Shown here in pieces: positions 1 to 12,000 of a stretch of DNA of 45,207 bases. The notes beneath the pieces are model-generated. The model was not told the origin of the DNA. It did not search any database and was given only the letters and a program-made list of their open reading frames with translations. The DNA comes from Trachelipus rathkii (lineage: Eukaryota; Arthropoda; Malacostraca; Isopoda; Trachelipodidae), in the NCBI GenBank assembly GCA_015478945.1, contig JABUQX010053355.1:42501-87707 (forward strand), written 5' to 3'. A program made the position numbers and the translations under genes. Position 1 is the first letter of the stretch. Each line of letters opens with the position of its first letter.

Positions 1-255
1 TCTTGATCCTAGAGCACTTTAAAAAAAACGTTTCTCGGAGCAATGGTTTCCGATTCTACGTACTTGAGTTATATCACTCAGGTATGGGTTTCACCCTTTC
101 AGTCGGAACTAGCATCTTCTTCCATTTGGCATCGAAACTTGTTCTCCCAGAGCTCAACAGAGGATCGTGCCTCTAGGTCACAAGATTCCAATGCTGGTCA
201 AGGAGTTCTGCAAGGATAAAAGTAAAGAACCGGGTTGCTAGCCCTGTAGCTCTAG
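1..255. other. Unassigned low-repeat sequence
   Basis: This stretch has balanced composition, unlike the TA repeats that follow. An open frame on the plus strand runs through much of it, but I recognise no protein in any frame. It could be the edge of a transposon or an exon cut by the window start. Confidence 0.3.
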
Positions 256-270
256 AATATGTTATATTTT

Positions 271-575
<305 letters not shown>

Positions 576-1105
576 GCCCTTATTTTATCGTTTCGAATTT
601 TTGGAACTCGCCCATCTAATTTTTTCCTTAACATCTAAACATTGCCAGAGTAAATTACATTGCGATCGGAGAGTATTAAACTGAGACAACTTCTCGATAA
701 AATTGTCTCCCCTTAATAAGCAATTTAAATGAAAAATTCGCAGCTTATTAGTTTATTGTTTAATTGATTTTTATGATGGATAACACGTGCTTTATACCGT
801 AGAAGTAACATAAGTCACAAACATTTCGTTGTGAAGTTTCAAATGTGTTCTTATTTGTTAAGGTGAGTCACCAAATACGTGATACTAAATTCACATTAGT
901 TAATTCGCCAACTATTGGTCGTTTCGCTTTATAACATATGAGAAGCTAAAATCGCAATCTGTCAAAAATGTAAATCTAGTTGGCATTAAAGATAGGATAG
1001 CCTCAAGATACTTGCCCAACTCCTTCTTCTATCTCCTTTCTTATGTATCGGACAGATTACTGCTTTCTTCCATTCTGTTGGTATTTTTTTTCTTTCCATA
1101 GTTGG
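576..1105. other. Unique AT-rich spacer
   Basis: Non-repetitive AT-rich sequence. I see no open frame with recognisable content, no RNA gene and no transposon end. Confidence 0.5.
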
Positions 1106-1106
1106 T

Positions 1107-1137
<31 letters not shown>

Positions 1138-1255
1138 CTATAGTATATATTTAATATATAATATATATAATATATATATATATTACTATATATACAAAAC
1201 CTATATTATATATATTTAAATTCAATATCTATATACTTAATATATATAGATATAG

Positions 1256-1299
<44 letters not shown>

Positions 1300-1310
1300 T
1301 ATATATCTTA

Positions 1311-1341
<31 letters not shown>

Positions 1342-2470
1342 TATTAAATATAATATCATATTTATATATATACTATATATATATATATATAATTAATATA
1401 TATATTATATATCAAAACTATGATCTTATATTGTGAATAGAGATAACTTGCAAAATATATATATAATATATACTCGATATATACTTATATTATATATATC
1501 ATATATATAGTAAATTACTATAATATATATTATATATATATAATACTATATATATGATTATATATATATATATAATATTATATTTATATATTTATATAAT
1601 ATATATATATTAATATATATATATATATTTATATATATTAATAATATATATTATATAAATTATATTATTACTATATATTTAATATATTATATTTATATAT
1701 ATTATATATTTATATTATATATATATAAATATTAATATATTATATATACTATATATATATTAATATATATATAATTATGATATATTAGTTATATTATATA
1801 TATATTAATACCTATTAATATATATTATATATCATATATATATTATAGGTATATAATAGATATATATATTTATATATATATATTATAGATATATTATATT
1901 ATATATAATAACTTATATACTATATATATTAATATATATTTATATTATATAATATAAATATATATAATAATATATTAGTTAATATATTATTAAATTAGTA
2001 TACCATATATATGTATTATATATAATATTATTCCAGTGATATATATATATACTAATGTACTAATTATATATTATTTTATATATATATATTCTTATATACT
2101 CTTTTATAGTATATTTATTATTATTGTTATATATATATATATACTAAGTTACATTTTATATTACATAAATTATTCCATGGTTCCTATATTATAATATAAA
2201 TATTAAACTTAGTACAAATATTAAACGCAAGAATATAATTTTTATATAAGTATTTACTAATTAGGTCTTACACATTATATGAATATGTTTTTAAAGTATA
2301 AATATTCTATACTTTATATATTCTATACTACTTATATACTTACAACCCTATCTATTACAGATACTATAGTATATATTTATTGTAAGTACTTATATAAGAA
2401 TATATATATATATTATATATAATAAATATATATATAATATATATATATTAAATTAAATATTTTGTAATGA
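1106..2470. repeat. Degenerate TA-rich tract
   Basis: About 1.35 kb made almost only of A and T, with irregular TATA/TTAATA units. It looks like decayed or poorly sequenced (TA)n. No unit longer than a few bases repeats regularly. Confidence 0.85.
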
Positions 2471-3060
2471 ACTAAAAAATAAATTTATTAAAGGGAGTGA
2501 GAGAGGAAGCTTTTAATGCCACCTGTAACTTTTGTGTCAGAAATTGATGGTCTTTTTCCCTTGTTAAGATTTGTAAAATAATGCGAAGTAGTTAGATTCA
2601 TAACATTGGACTTGTTCATTCTAGAGGTTTTGAGAGGCAGTAGAGTTTGGAAATGTCAGTGGCAGTTATCTATATGTTGTTATTGGAGAAGAGAGAGGGA
2701 GACTGAGAGAGAGAGAGGGAGGAAGGAATGCAGATGTTGGACACGAATGTATTTACGAATACAATGGCTGAAACCTTTTCGGTTCTCCAATAGAAATATT
2801 TGTAAAGAATTTTTCAGAATCCATCGTAAATTTCATTCTATTTTTCTAATTAACAGCATTTTCGTATTGGCTATAATTTTTTTGACGTAGCCTCAGCGAA
2901 AAGCGATTAGAGTCATTAGGAAGAGGGAAGGAAGAGGGAAGGAAAGGGGAATACCAAAATGTCAGCACTCACATTATATTAAATAACAATCTAAATAAAT
3001 TACGTACAATAATATTAAAACTTACGTCCACGCGGAAGAATAATTAGAGAGACAATAATA
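2471..3060. other. Unassigned sequence with GA microsatellites
   Basis: Contains a GAGAGA-rich tract at about 2692-2725 and a short GGAAGAGGGAAGG duplication at about 2920-2950. A 94-codon open frame at 2606-2890 passes through the GA tract and resembles no protein I know, so I do not call it a gene. Confidence 0.5.
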
Positions 3061-3535
3061 ATAGTTTACTCTTATGATGATATATATCTTTATCATTATA
3101 TATATTTTATAATGTTAATTAATATATACTAAATTTAATTACTGTCTTTAATAACAGGGTTACTCTTATGAAGTTATAACATCTGTAAATTTAATATATA
3201 TAAATATATATATAACTATAATTATAAAATATAATTTAATTATTAACAATTCTAAATTTCCGTACTGTCTTTAATAACAGCGTTACTCTTATAGTTATAA
3301 ATCTGTTTCATTAGTTTATAATTAATATTAAATTTATATATAATATCATATATATATATTACATATTAAGATTATAATAAATATATAATATTATAAATTG
3401 AATTATATATATCAATGAATATATAAATACATACTAAATATTATATATAGATTAAATAATTAATTAATAATATTACTTAATTAATATTTAAAATATAACT
3501 ATATAATATATAAATATATTTATTAGCCATTTTAA
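3061..3535. repeat. AT-rich tract with a diverged direct repeat
   Basis: AT-rich sequence in which a segment of about 45 bases occurs twice in the same orientation, at about 3140-3187 and 3263-3306. Both start TACTGTCTTTAATAACAG and differ by a few substitutions and indels. The offset is about 123 bases. Confidence 0.6.
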
Positions 3536-3539
3536 TGAA

Positions 3540-3800
3540 AATTATCGGAGAAGAGAAGTGAAGAAGAAAGAACAATACATAAGGTAAAGTAAATAGTGGA
3601 TACAGTGCAAATAGTAAGTGAAGAAATAGAAGCAATAGATAAGTTAAAGGTATGAAATGTAATAAGTGAATATATTAAGTCAAGGATAGAGTAAATGCTA
3701 AAGGTAAAAGATATACCTAAAGTAAAGAAGTATTAATATGAACAGAAGTGATAAATGAGAAGAAGTAATGAGTCAAAGAAGCTAGATAGTAAGGATAAAG
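3540..3800 (+). repeat. Purine-rich tract
   Basis: About 260 bases very rich in A and G, with recurring GAAGTAAAG-like and AAGAAG-like words but no fixed period. There are no coding signals. A pyrimidine-rich tract follows at 4075-4250. Confidence 0.6.
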
Positions 3801-4074
3801 AAATTTTAAATAAAATGATATAACATAAAAATTATTAATAATAATTAATACAAGTGAGTTGTGACTTCTCAATTAATAATATATCATAGAAATTCCCCAT
3901 ATTTTTATCTATAATTAAGTAAATATAATCACTAGTACAAAAAAATATTGACTGAAGATAGTTGATTCAAATATGAGGACAATTTGTATATAACAAAACC
4001 TCATACGATAATTCACGGCTTATTTTCTCGTAAATCCTTAATGACAAACACTGCCAACATATCTATTCTACTTC

Positions 4075-4250
4075 ATTTCTCTCTATCTCTCTTCTATCTC
4101 TATCTATATTTATATATACTATACTCTTATCTCATATTCTTCTTACTATATCTTATTACTCTTTCGGTCTCTCTACTGTTATACTCATACTTCTTTCTTC
4201 TGCTCTCTAGCTCTTACTTCTCTCTATCTACTCTTTATACTATATATATT
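4075..4250 (+). repeat. Pyrimidine-rich tract (CTCT/TCTA words)
   Basis: Dominated by CTCTCTATCT-type words. The open frame across it (3984-4259) is low-complexity Leu/Ser/Tyr and is explained by base composition, not by a gene. Confidence 0.65.
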
Positions 4251-4254
4251 TACA

Positions 4255-5290
4255 TATGATATATATATATACTTTTACTATACCGTATATATATACTCAT
4301 ATATATACCACAAATCATATATACTATAATATATACTACTCTATATTATATTAATATATAAATAAGGCATACAATTAATAAAACAATGTACAACTTTTGG
4401 AATATATATATATATATATTTATATATGATTATAACCTAGATTCATATATACTATTCTACTTATTATTCTACCTCTTATCTCTATACTCACTTAATATAC
4501 CTATATATATTAGTTACCTTTTACTATATATATATATACTCATTATACTACTACATACTTCATCTTATGATCACTAGTATAATGATCTAATACTATCCAT
4601 GAATGATTAAAACCCTTCTTGCTTTTAGGAACTCCCTATCTTTATATTTAAAAAGCACATAAAACACAATTTAAAAACTATATACACTTTGCGAGCTTTC
4701 GCTCCTCATTGTCAGTACTCATACTTGACTCCTTCTTCTAGGCTCTTGATAATTACGCGTCTTCTCTATCTCTCTCTCTCTCAGCAACTAGTCTCTAATG
4801 GGCATGAATGACGAACTCAACTAACAAAAGCCTTCTCCAAAAATGGAACACTAGGAAAACACTCGAGTAATGAGTACTTTTATACAGCAAGGAATATTCA
4901 ACCTTTTCACACTTTGATATGTAGTCTCACCAAAAACATAGTTCACATTTATCCATTTCATTGACTCTGTTATCACTCTTCTTTCATACTTACTCATTTA
5001 CTCATACTCCCTATCACTCTTCCTAGTCACCTTTCACCTATCATTTTTTGAACATGGTTTCTATAATAGCACATTTTTCCTCATTCCTCTTTCTCTTCTT
5101 CACCACTCACTTTTTTATTTATTCAAATATATCCTTTTCAACTCTTGTTTCATCATTCATCCATCTTCCTCTTCCATAGCTCCTTATAGTCTCTTCTCTT
5201 GCTTCCTCTATTATTCTCCAACCTCTATCAATGTTACTCACATTGTCTCTGATAATGTCTTGCACCTTTCATCCAAAATCCTACTTCTTT
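4255..5290. other. AT-rich then CT-rich sequence, no gene seen
   Basis: TA repeats run to about 4530. Pyrimidine-rich sequence follows, with a CT microsatellite near 4770-4782. On the minus strand 4860-5290 may continue the retroelement fragment annotated next, but I can align nothing there. Confidence 0.4.
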
Positions 5291-5295
5291 CAGCA

Positions 5296-6000
5296 TCATT
5301 TCCATTTTTCTCCTCTGTCATTTCTCCTTCTGTACTGTCCTTGCATCAGACATGCAGCACCAAAATAATACAATGACCTACATATATATTTCATTGCTTG
5401 AACATATTCTTCTTCTTCACTCTTCTTACACCAAAGTATTGCTCTATCATCTGTCTCTTCTTGCCTTTCATGCCTTTCATTAGTACACCATTCGTTTCTT
5501 CTTTCACTACTACTACTACTCAAATCTTCACACACAGCTAGTAAAGCATCTTTGAATATCTTATAATCCCATGCACCCTTAGTATCACAATATGCCAGCA
5601 CCATTTGTCTTAACTAGCCTACTTTTCACATTTGTGCCTTCCAACAAATGGACACACTTCATATCATCTCCCAAATCGACCTTTCCCACCATTTTACATT
5701 TATTTTCAATTACCTCGTATCTATTCACATACTCTCATACTCTCTCTTTCACCTCTTGACATTGAAAAATTCTAATATCCTATCATATCTATCTCTGTTG
5801 TTCCTTTCCATACCTTTTGTCCAATTCAGATAGAATCTTTTTTACACCTTCATTCTTTCTTAAATCATCCAATTTAATATCACAGGCACCCTCAAAAGCT
5901 TTTTCTCCCAAACTCAACAAGATCTCACCTGCTGGATAATCATATTCCTTTCCTTTCAGTTTATACCACTAATCCATTCATGTTGTCCCCATCTCCCTTA
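5296..6000 (-). pseudogene. Retroelement gag-like fragment, broken
   Basis: Read on the minus strand, this region resembles the capsid-like gag domain carried by a class of invertebrate retroelements. The order of matches is right: a segment ending in LLSLGEKAFEGACDIKL (about 5880-5945), a stretch with ILSELDKRYGKEQQR (about 5787-5845), then MVLAYCDTKGAWDYK and FKDALLAVCEDL (about 5520-5605). In that family the first part carries helices of the capsid fold, and the last precedes a Lys/Arg-rich linker, which may be the acidic/basic stretch at 5400-5500. At least two frame changes and several stops separate the pieces, so it is not functional. No zinc knuckle, protease or LTR was found nearby. 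The family identification is from memory of typical sequences and is moderate only. Confidence 0.42.
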
Positions 6001-6435
6001 AATCCTGGACATACAGTACACTTCTTGTTCTCTTCTCATTTTGCTCACCACTTCATCCAGTCCAAGTCAAATAACTAAAGCCTCAGTTCATAGTATAGTG
6101 GAGCGAACTATGCTCTGCTACCACTGTAAAATAGAAAAAGGTAAACTAAATAAGCTATCCTAACAGCAAATAACAGTTAACTCACCTATACTAAGAGGAT
6201 AGTCGCCTTCAACAAAAATGGATGTTGTTTAATTCATAGTTACCATAGTAACTATTTAATAAAATAAGCGTTTGTAGTCAGGAGTAGCAAACCTGTCATG
6301 TATAATAGTAGGGAAAGCATCCCTGGGCCCAGATCCTCATACCTTGCAACAAGGAGTGGCACAGTTTTTTTCACTTTCCTAATTCAACCTACAAACACCT
6401 AAATAGCATGAATATTACAATATGAATACCAAGGA
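6001..6435. other. Unassigned sequence
   Basis: No gene recognised. On the minus strand it could hold further eroded LINE or gag-like sequence linking the fragments at 5296-6000 and 6436-6775, but no motif supports this. Confidence 0.35.
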
Positions 6436-6766
6436 GACATGACACACAAGAACCCTGTCTCACTCCACATATTAATCCTAAAGCCAATCACCATTGGACA
6501 CCATTTATTCTTACACATGCCTTACAACTATTCTCATACATCCTTTTGATTCCAATTCAGAAGCCTACCGCCGAACACCATATATTCACTAATACCTGCC
6601 GTAAAGCTTCCCTATTAACTCTATCATATTAACCCTGTTGTAATTCCATAAAACCTAAATATATTTATTATTCTTCTCCCTCATATTTCTCAATCATTTG
6701 TTTCATGTAGAGTTTGATCCACACATTCTCTAACTACCACTTCCTAAACGCACCTTGTTCTTCACC

Positions 6767-6775
<9 letters not shown>
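6436..6775 (-). mobile_element. LINE (family B) reverse transcriptase fragment
   Basis: On the minus strand this encodes, across frameshifts, the beginning of a non-LTR reverse transcriptase: an E-E-QGAFRKW-like motif at about 6735-6770, a DQ/KQ...EKY segment, and then VRQG-C-V-type residues at about 6440-6475 that correspond to the conserved RQGC motif before the palm. In intact members these lead into the catalytic (Y/F/H)ADD box, which is missing here because the fragment ends. Several stops and shifts make it a dead copy. The same family occurs at 16030-16885 and 41150-42180, also on the minus strand. Confidence 0.6.
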
Positions 6776-6803
<28 letters not shown>

Positions 6804-7320
6804 TATACTATAGATATATATATATATATATATATTATATATTTATATATTTTTACCATAAATATCTTACTTATATTATAGAGAATTATATTGGATAGAA
6901 TTTGCTATAGATCAAATTATATATATACTATAATATAGTATATGTAAGAACTTTATTATATTTCTCTTAGCTGATGGGACGAGATGAAATTTTTTGCCGA
7001 TGCAGAATGACGTAATCGTGACCGATTAGAGGCAACATTTTGACGAATGACGATGACGATTGAATTGGCATAAAAACTATTTTAAATAATCATCTCTCTC
7101 TCTCTCTCTCTCTATTATATATAGTATACTATATAATATATATATATAGTATAAATTATACTTATACTATGGTTTTATGCCTATTATAAGAAATATAAAT
7201 ATATAATATATTACCATTATACTTATGTATGCACGTACATATAATATATAATATATATATATATAGTATATATTATATATATATATATATATATTATATA
7301 TTATAACAAGGCTGTAGACA
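6773..7320. repeat. TA and CT microsatellites
   Basis: TA-rich repeats at 6773-6930 and 7111-7310, with a (CT)n run at about 7091-7113. The part between (6960-7080) is unique; it shares the word TTTTTTGCCGATG and similar short words with 11300-11330, which may mean a small dispersed repeat. Confidence 0.7.
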
Positions 7321-7394
7321 GGATGGGTCAGGGGGTTCAACCTCCCCGAAATTATTTTAGCGATAAAAATTTTTTTGAATCCTTAAGTCTCAAT

Positions 7395-7665
7395 AATAAT
7401 ATTATAATATAAATAATATAATAGATAATAATAATAATAACTTAGTCAATAATAATAATTAACTAATAATCATATAATAATTAATTAATATTATGAGAGA
7501 GTAGTAAAATATACAATAACAATAACAATAATAATAATAATAATAAATAATAATTAATATAATATATATAACATACAATAACATAACATATAATAATAAT
7601 AATAATGATAATAATAATAATAATAAATAATAATAATAATACATAATAATAAATATAAAATAGTT
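7395..7665. repeat. (AAT)n / (ATA)n microsatellite
   Basis: Long imperfect trinucleotide repeat. Open frames on the minus strand here are poly-Leu/Tyr/Ile and are artefacts of the repeat. Confidence 0.85.
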
Positions 7666-7699
7666 TAATCAATGAAATGAAGTATTTATTAATGAATGA

Positions 7700-8100
7700 G
7701 CGAGACATTGTTTGTGTCCGTAACGATTTCTTAAGGTCAAGTGGCTGTGTTCATACGCATACATTGTATAAATATAAATATTTAGACCAAGGAACTAGTT
7801 AAATGTTAAAGAAGGTTCAAAGTATTGCAGATGATGCAAATTGGCTACTCATATAGTTGATTAATGATGGATGTATAAAGATTTACAAAAGATAGGGAGG
7901 GAAGCTGATTAAATCGTTGAATTTATGGGATGAGCTAGAGTTCAGATCTTACCTTCAGATAAATTTTTCTTGTCCTCATATCATACCTGTCTAAAACTAA
8001 ATCCTTTTCTTGTCATCATAATCCATAGGTCATATCGTACTTATATTCTCTGGCCATTCAGGATAGAGACAGTGCCTATTCGAGTGTAGAACAAAAATTC
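7700..8100. other. Unassigned sequence upstream of LINE A
   Basis: No clear match. It may be the eroded N-terminal part of the LINE A open frame that becomes recognisable from about 8190 on. Confidence 0.35.
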
Positions 8101-10014
8101 TCGTTCTCTATCACTCTCGCTAATTTTTCATTCAGCTAGAAAATCGTTGCAGGGAATACTCTTCGACGAGCAAATCTGGCTTTCATGAAAGGAAAGTGCG
8201 CTAACTTCCTTGAGTTTCTCGCTACTGACAAATCTTTTCATCTCTAGCAACTTCTGTAAATCTGCCTTTCCTCCTCTTATTCGATCTGAAATCATTGTGT
8301 TTGCTAATTCTGGAGCCACTGAAAAGGCTAATACTCTTCGGGCGCCCTCGCTCAACTAATTTCTCTAATGTCTCAAATAGCTAGCACTTTCCTCCGCATC
8401 AGTGTTGGAAGCTTCACACATGTCCAACCTATTCCGAAAAAAAGGAAGCCGCTCTGATCCTTCTTACTATCGCCCCTATTGCCTCAACTTGTATTCTATC
8501 TAAGATCTTTGAAACCCTTCTTCAACTCACTTCTTAGATCATCTGGAAACTCACTCCGATCGCTCAGTACGGCTCCAGCTTCAGCGAAGTCTATCACTGG
8601 CGAATTACATTCCATCAAACCGATTTATAGGTCTTTTGTTTCGCTCTTAGGAACTAACGGGAGCTTGGGGGGTGGCGCTTGACATATCCAAAGCATTTGA
8701 CCGAGTTGGCACGCGTCACTGCTCTCCTAGCTCCCTCCTTTGGGTTTCATACTTCTCTTTGCTTACTTATATCTAGTTTCCTTTCAAATCGCTCAATATC
8801 GGATGTTGTTGATGGGGGACTTCTACTTCTTTTCTGTCTTAAATAGTGGTGTTCCTCAGGGTTTGTCTTATCTCCTAACTTTATTCCTACTTTTTCTTAA
8901 TGATCTTCTCACTGCACCTCTAACTCTAATCCACATCGTATTACCCGATGAACATCGACCCTCATTCACTTACTCATATCAATTCTAACTCCCACTTTTA
9001 CTTCTGGACACTTGCCTCTCGTCTTAATTCTTTTCCGATTTTTATTCTCGCTGATGGATAGAAATAACTGTGAATATTCAATTCTTTAAAAAACTCAACT
9101 TTATATCACTAATCTCCTTCTCCAAAATACGTTCTAACTTTCCTATCTCTTCGACGGTTCTGCGTCTCTCCCTGTTTGACAATATAAACATCCTTGGCCT
9201 TAACTTGAACAAAAAAAATGTGTTTGGAGGTTTAACCTCACAACCATATCACCAACGGTTGCTAGGAGCGCCCTCAAAGAACCTGGACCAGTTCTGTTTA
9301 GACTGTGAGACTTTCCGTCCTATTTCCTCAGTTGCTTCCGCTATAACCAAAGGTCTGCATCCCGCCCTGTCAGCGGAGTACTAGCTCTCATATCTGGGGG
9401 AGGGGCTCTGGTTTACACAGCCGCTTATCTGACAGGGTCGGAGTCAACGGCAAAAATATGTGCTTATTAAACTGTTTCTGTCTTTCCAGTTCACTGACGC
9501 TACTATCTTGTTTGGGCGAGGATGAAAGTTGATGCTTTATCTCTACCCCTAATAGGTACCTCACTCACAAACTGCAGCGGAGCAAGTGCTCGAGGTGAAC
9601 TTATCACTCAGCGTACACACCAAACACTTCTACGACGGTCCATTACGTAGACACAATAGGCTGCTTATATATCCCTTGCGCACGAGTCATTGTGTTGACA
9701 TTGTAACTATCCAGGCTAGTTTGGCCTGTGAGTGGCTCAATCTCCTTTCTTTCCCTAACGCCACGCCCATCTGTTTATGTGGAAATTCACCTCTTCCTCA
9801 TCTTCTGTATCTCTCCTACTTGAATTAACTCCACCTCTCAAACTATTAGAAGGCCTGCGGTCCTGTGTCTCGGAATCTATGCGTTAATTTTGCGCTATGA
9901 AGGGTTGAATCTTTTGAAAAAGTAAAGTCAGCAACGCTCTCCTCCATTGAGATTTAGGGCTCTGCGAGTACGAGTGTTGGTGGTGAAAAACCTGTAAATA
10001 AAAAAAAAAAAAAA
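8100..10014 (+). mobile_element. LINE (family A) ORF2 relic with poly(A) tail
   Basis: A non-LTR retrotransposon of Jockey/CR1-like type. Recognisable pieces lie in order on the plus strand: SAFPPLIRSE (about 8261-8290) from the region between endonuclease and reverse transcriptase; PKK-GSRSDPSYYRP (about 8433-8476); LDISKAFDRV-like residues at 8680-8706; NSGVPQG at 8842-8861; FLLFLNDLL at 8882-8912; NFPIS and INILGLN (9137-9205); HIWG (9389-9400); and an eroded C-terminal domain to about 9850. The sequence ends with TGTAAATA followed by about 19 A (9996-10014), the expected LINE 3' end. The (Y/F)ADD catalytic box should fall near 8935-8960 but is not readable, and the frame shifts many times, so the copy is dead. 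The endonuclease domain is absent, which fits 5' truncation. A second copy lies at 30630-31345. Confidence 0.75.
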
Positions 10015-10555
10015 TCCTTGAAATGGCCTTAAGAAAGATCCTGAATCCTTCTATTCCCCCCATACCAAAACAATCATTCAGATTATCCCAGAATACTACA
10101 CTCATTTCATACATACGTATTCTCCAGATGTGATGCCCATTTGTCGCACCACGATTATATTCTTTACACCAATTTTGACAATTTGTCCGCATACTTATTT
10201 AACCTTTGTTCCCCTACTTCTAGTTAGTCTTTCCTAACACACACAAACATCCTACCCATAGCTCTTCTACTCTACAACCTTCATCTCATTTACAGAATTT
10301 GCATAATTCCTTCTATCCCTCCCTCTTCCTCCCTCTCCTCACTCTTCTTTCCACAGCAACACAAACCATACATTTTCACACCTACACCCACTGTTTTTCA
10401 TTTTCAGCGCCTTTCCCGAGCTTTGAGAATCTTATAAGGGTTTTCAGATCACAGCGGAGCAATCAAATTTTGCCCCTTTCTAAATACATCCATCACCTCT
10501 CTCCTCAATCTCTCAACATTTATTCCTTTTGACATTTATATACAGATACGATTCA
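10015..10555. other. Pyrimidine-rich unassigned sequence
   Basis: Rich in CT with short open frames of low complexity. No gene or transposon motif recognised. Confidence 0.4.
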
Positions 10556-10559
10556 TATC

Positions 10560-10735
10560 CATTTTCGCCGAAGGATAGAAGGAGCGCTTACTGCAACATA
10601 ATCACGACCTTCTTCTCGAGGACAATGCATTAGCATTCCCTGGCCAAAAAGATAAGTGGTAAGTAGGCAGCCAACGCTAAACTACCTCACCGTCCCTTAG
10701 GTCGCCTTCTACGACACTTTTCACTCTACGCAGAC
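10560..10735 (-). repeat. Candidate dispersed repeat with GTCGTAGAAGGCGAC motif
   Basis: On the minus strand the word GTGTCGTAGAAGGCGACC (about 10701-10720) is followed by GGGACGG. I recall closely similar words in dispersed repeats of arthropod genomes, but I cannot name the family and no second copy is visible in this window. Confidence 0.35.
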
Positions 10736-10939
10736 ATGATGTGGCAAATTTTTTCTCCCTACACTATGGATATAATAAGGGATAAGGGATGTCTGTAAGA
10801 TGTTGTTCTAGAAGAGGGGGTGGATATAAGTATGTGGTGTCTGAATATGTTGTCTGGAGGATGAGTGTGGATATGAAACGCATGAGAGAAAGGCGAACCA
10901 TTAGACACTGGAATGTCATACGTACCATAACAAAAAGAA

Positions 10940-11210
10940 TGGGATATATTATATATATATATATATATTATATATATATATTATAATATATAATATAATA
11001 TATATTATATATTATTAGGTTATAATATATATATAATAATTATATATAATAATATATATTATACTATATATATAGTATATTATATATGTAATATATAATT
11101 ATTTTATTATTATTTTTACTATTATTATTATTATTATTATATTATTATTATGTCATTATTATGAGTATTATTATTATTGAGTTTGTAAATGATAATGTCA
11201 AAAATTCTGT
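10940..11210. repeat. TA and ATT microsatellites
   Basis: TA-rich array to about 11100, then (ATT)n to about 11180. There is no gene. Confidence 0.85.
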
Positions 11211-11950
11211 TTTGGTTTGTGTTCAATTTTAATCCGGATCCCAAAATAATCGGTACGAGGAATTTGACGATGAAGATTGGTGAAAGAAAATATGGCCCGA
11301 TCTTTTTTGCCGATGACGGATGACGATTAATAACGCGTCCGATCACTAACTATATAATTATATATATAATATATATAATATATAGATATTATATATATAT
11401 ATATTATAATATATATATATAATTAACTAAAATAGTATATAATATATATATACCGGTAATATAATTTATAATATATTTACAATATATATACTATAATATA
11501 TATAATACTATATTTATAGCTTACAATGCAAATAATATATTTTAATATTTATATTAAATACATATATACTATATATATATATTACTATATTATATATATT
11601 AATATTAAATATATTATAGTATATATACTAGTTTATATATAAAATTAAAAATATACGTTAAATTATATGTTATAATTTTCGGACCATCTTGTGTATGTGT
11701 TTATGTGTTCACTGTACTTTTCGCGGGAAATGTTGGACGAGGTCAAACTTAAAAACAAAATTTTTAAATTTCTTCTTATCACATAATTTTTTGAGTTAAT
11801 TTACCCTTGCTACTTGTATATTAAAATTTTTTGAAGGAAGATTATATAACCGCCTAATATTTATTTTATTAAAACTTATAATTTTGCATGTAAATTATTT
11901 TCCAAAAAATGCCATAAAGAGTCCAATGAAATATTAAAAAAAAAAATAGA
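11211..11950. other. AT-rich sequence, no gene seen
   Basis: Unique sequence at 11211-11345, TA repeats at 11346-11660, and AT-rich unique sequence after that. Open frames here are short and unrecognised. Confidence 0.5.
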
Positions 11951-12000
11951 AATTTGTTTATGAATCCAATCACGTGGCTTTCTTTCGAAAACATCCAAAA

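Noticed and set aside
8128..8355. Minus-strand 75-codon frame
   Set aside because: It is the antisense of the LINE A coding region around SAFPPLIR.
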